Shown here: piece after piece, positions 5,329-5,337 of the stretch
Layout: the number at the start of each line of letters is the position of its first letter
Position numbering within the stretch: the first letter of the stretch is position 1
Assembly (NCBI GenBank): GCA_025935155.1
Contig: JAICVV010000168.1
Location: forward strand, 1-5,337
Length of the DNA: 5,337 nt
Direction: 5' to 3'
From: Alphaproteobacteria bacterium
GTDB lineage: Bacteria; Pseudomonadota; Alphaproteobacteria; Micropepsales; Micropepsaceae
The notes under the pieces: model-generated
Database searches by the model: none
Told to the model about the DNA's origin: nothing
Seen by the model: only the letters and a program-made list of their open reading frames with translations
Program-made: the position numbers and the translations under genes

Positions 5329-5337
5329 GCCGAAAAC

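Overview
The window is GC-rich over most of its length, uses GTG as well as ATG starts, and has densely packed genes. It looks like a chromosomal or accessory segment of an alphaproteobacterium, possibly of the Sphingomonadales/Caulobacterales type. That placement is an inference from codon use and protein style, because no taxonomic marker gene is present.

The left part (1-3152, all minus strand) is a three-gene operon read leftwards. Its first gene is a membrane-anchored TIR-domain protein with a TPR-like C-terminal half (1590-3152). Next comes a protein of unrecognised family encoded in much lower-GC DNA (951-1571). Last is a gene that runs off the left edge (1-954), coding for a TRAFs-binding-like TPR region followed by a SLOG-like Rossmannoid segment. 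The genes are tightly coupled: an 18-nt gap holding a perfect Shine-Dalgarno, then a 4-nt GTGA overlap. TIR effectors next to TPR/TRAFs-binding sensor proteins are typical of biological-conflict or stress-signalling cassettes, and the putative NADase glutamate of the TIR domain is present.

The right part (3348-5337, plus strand) is divergent from that operon. It starts with a PAS-like plus LuxR-type HTH regulator (3348-4217). Two small exported-protein genes follow (4210-4485 and 4775-5050). Both encode exactly 91 residues, both have a Sec-type signal sequence and cysteines in the mature part, both share a C-terminal E-x-G-x-x-x-A-N pattern, and both are followed by an intrinsic terminator. 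A 19-bp dyad, consensus TCAYCCGTTYGRGTGATGC, lies 53 and 72 nt before the two start codons. A third, perfectly palindromic copy sits at the right edge, just after the second terminator. The layout suggests an array of [operator - small exported protein - terminator] cassettes controlled by the adjacent LuxR-type regulator. The first operator lies inside the 3' coding end of the regulator itself.

The operator array with its small secreted proteins is the most novel-looking signal. The TIR/TRAFs-binding operon is second. No RNA gene, insertion sequence or CRISPR array was seen.
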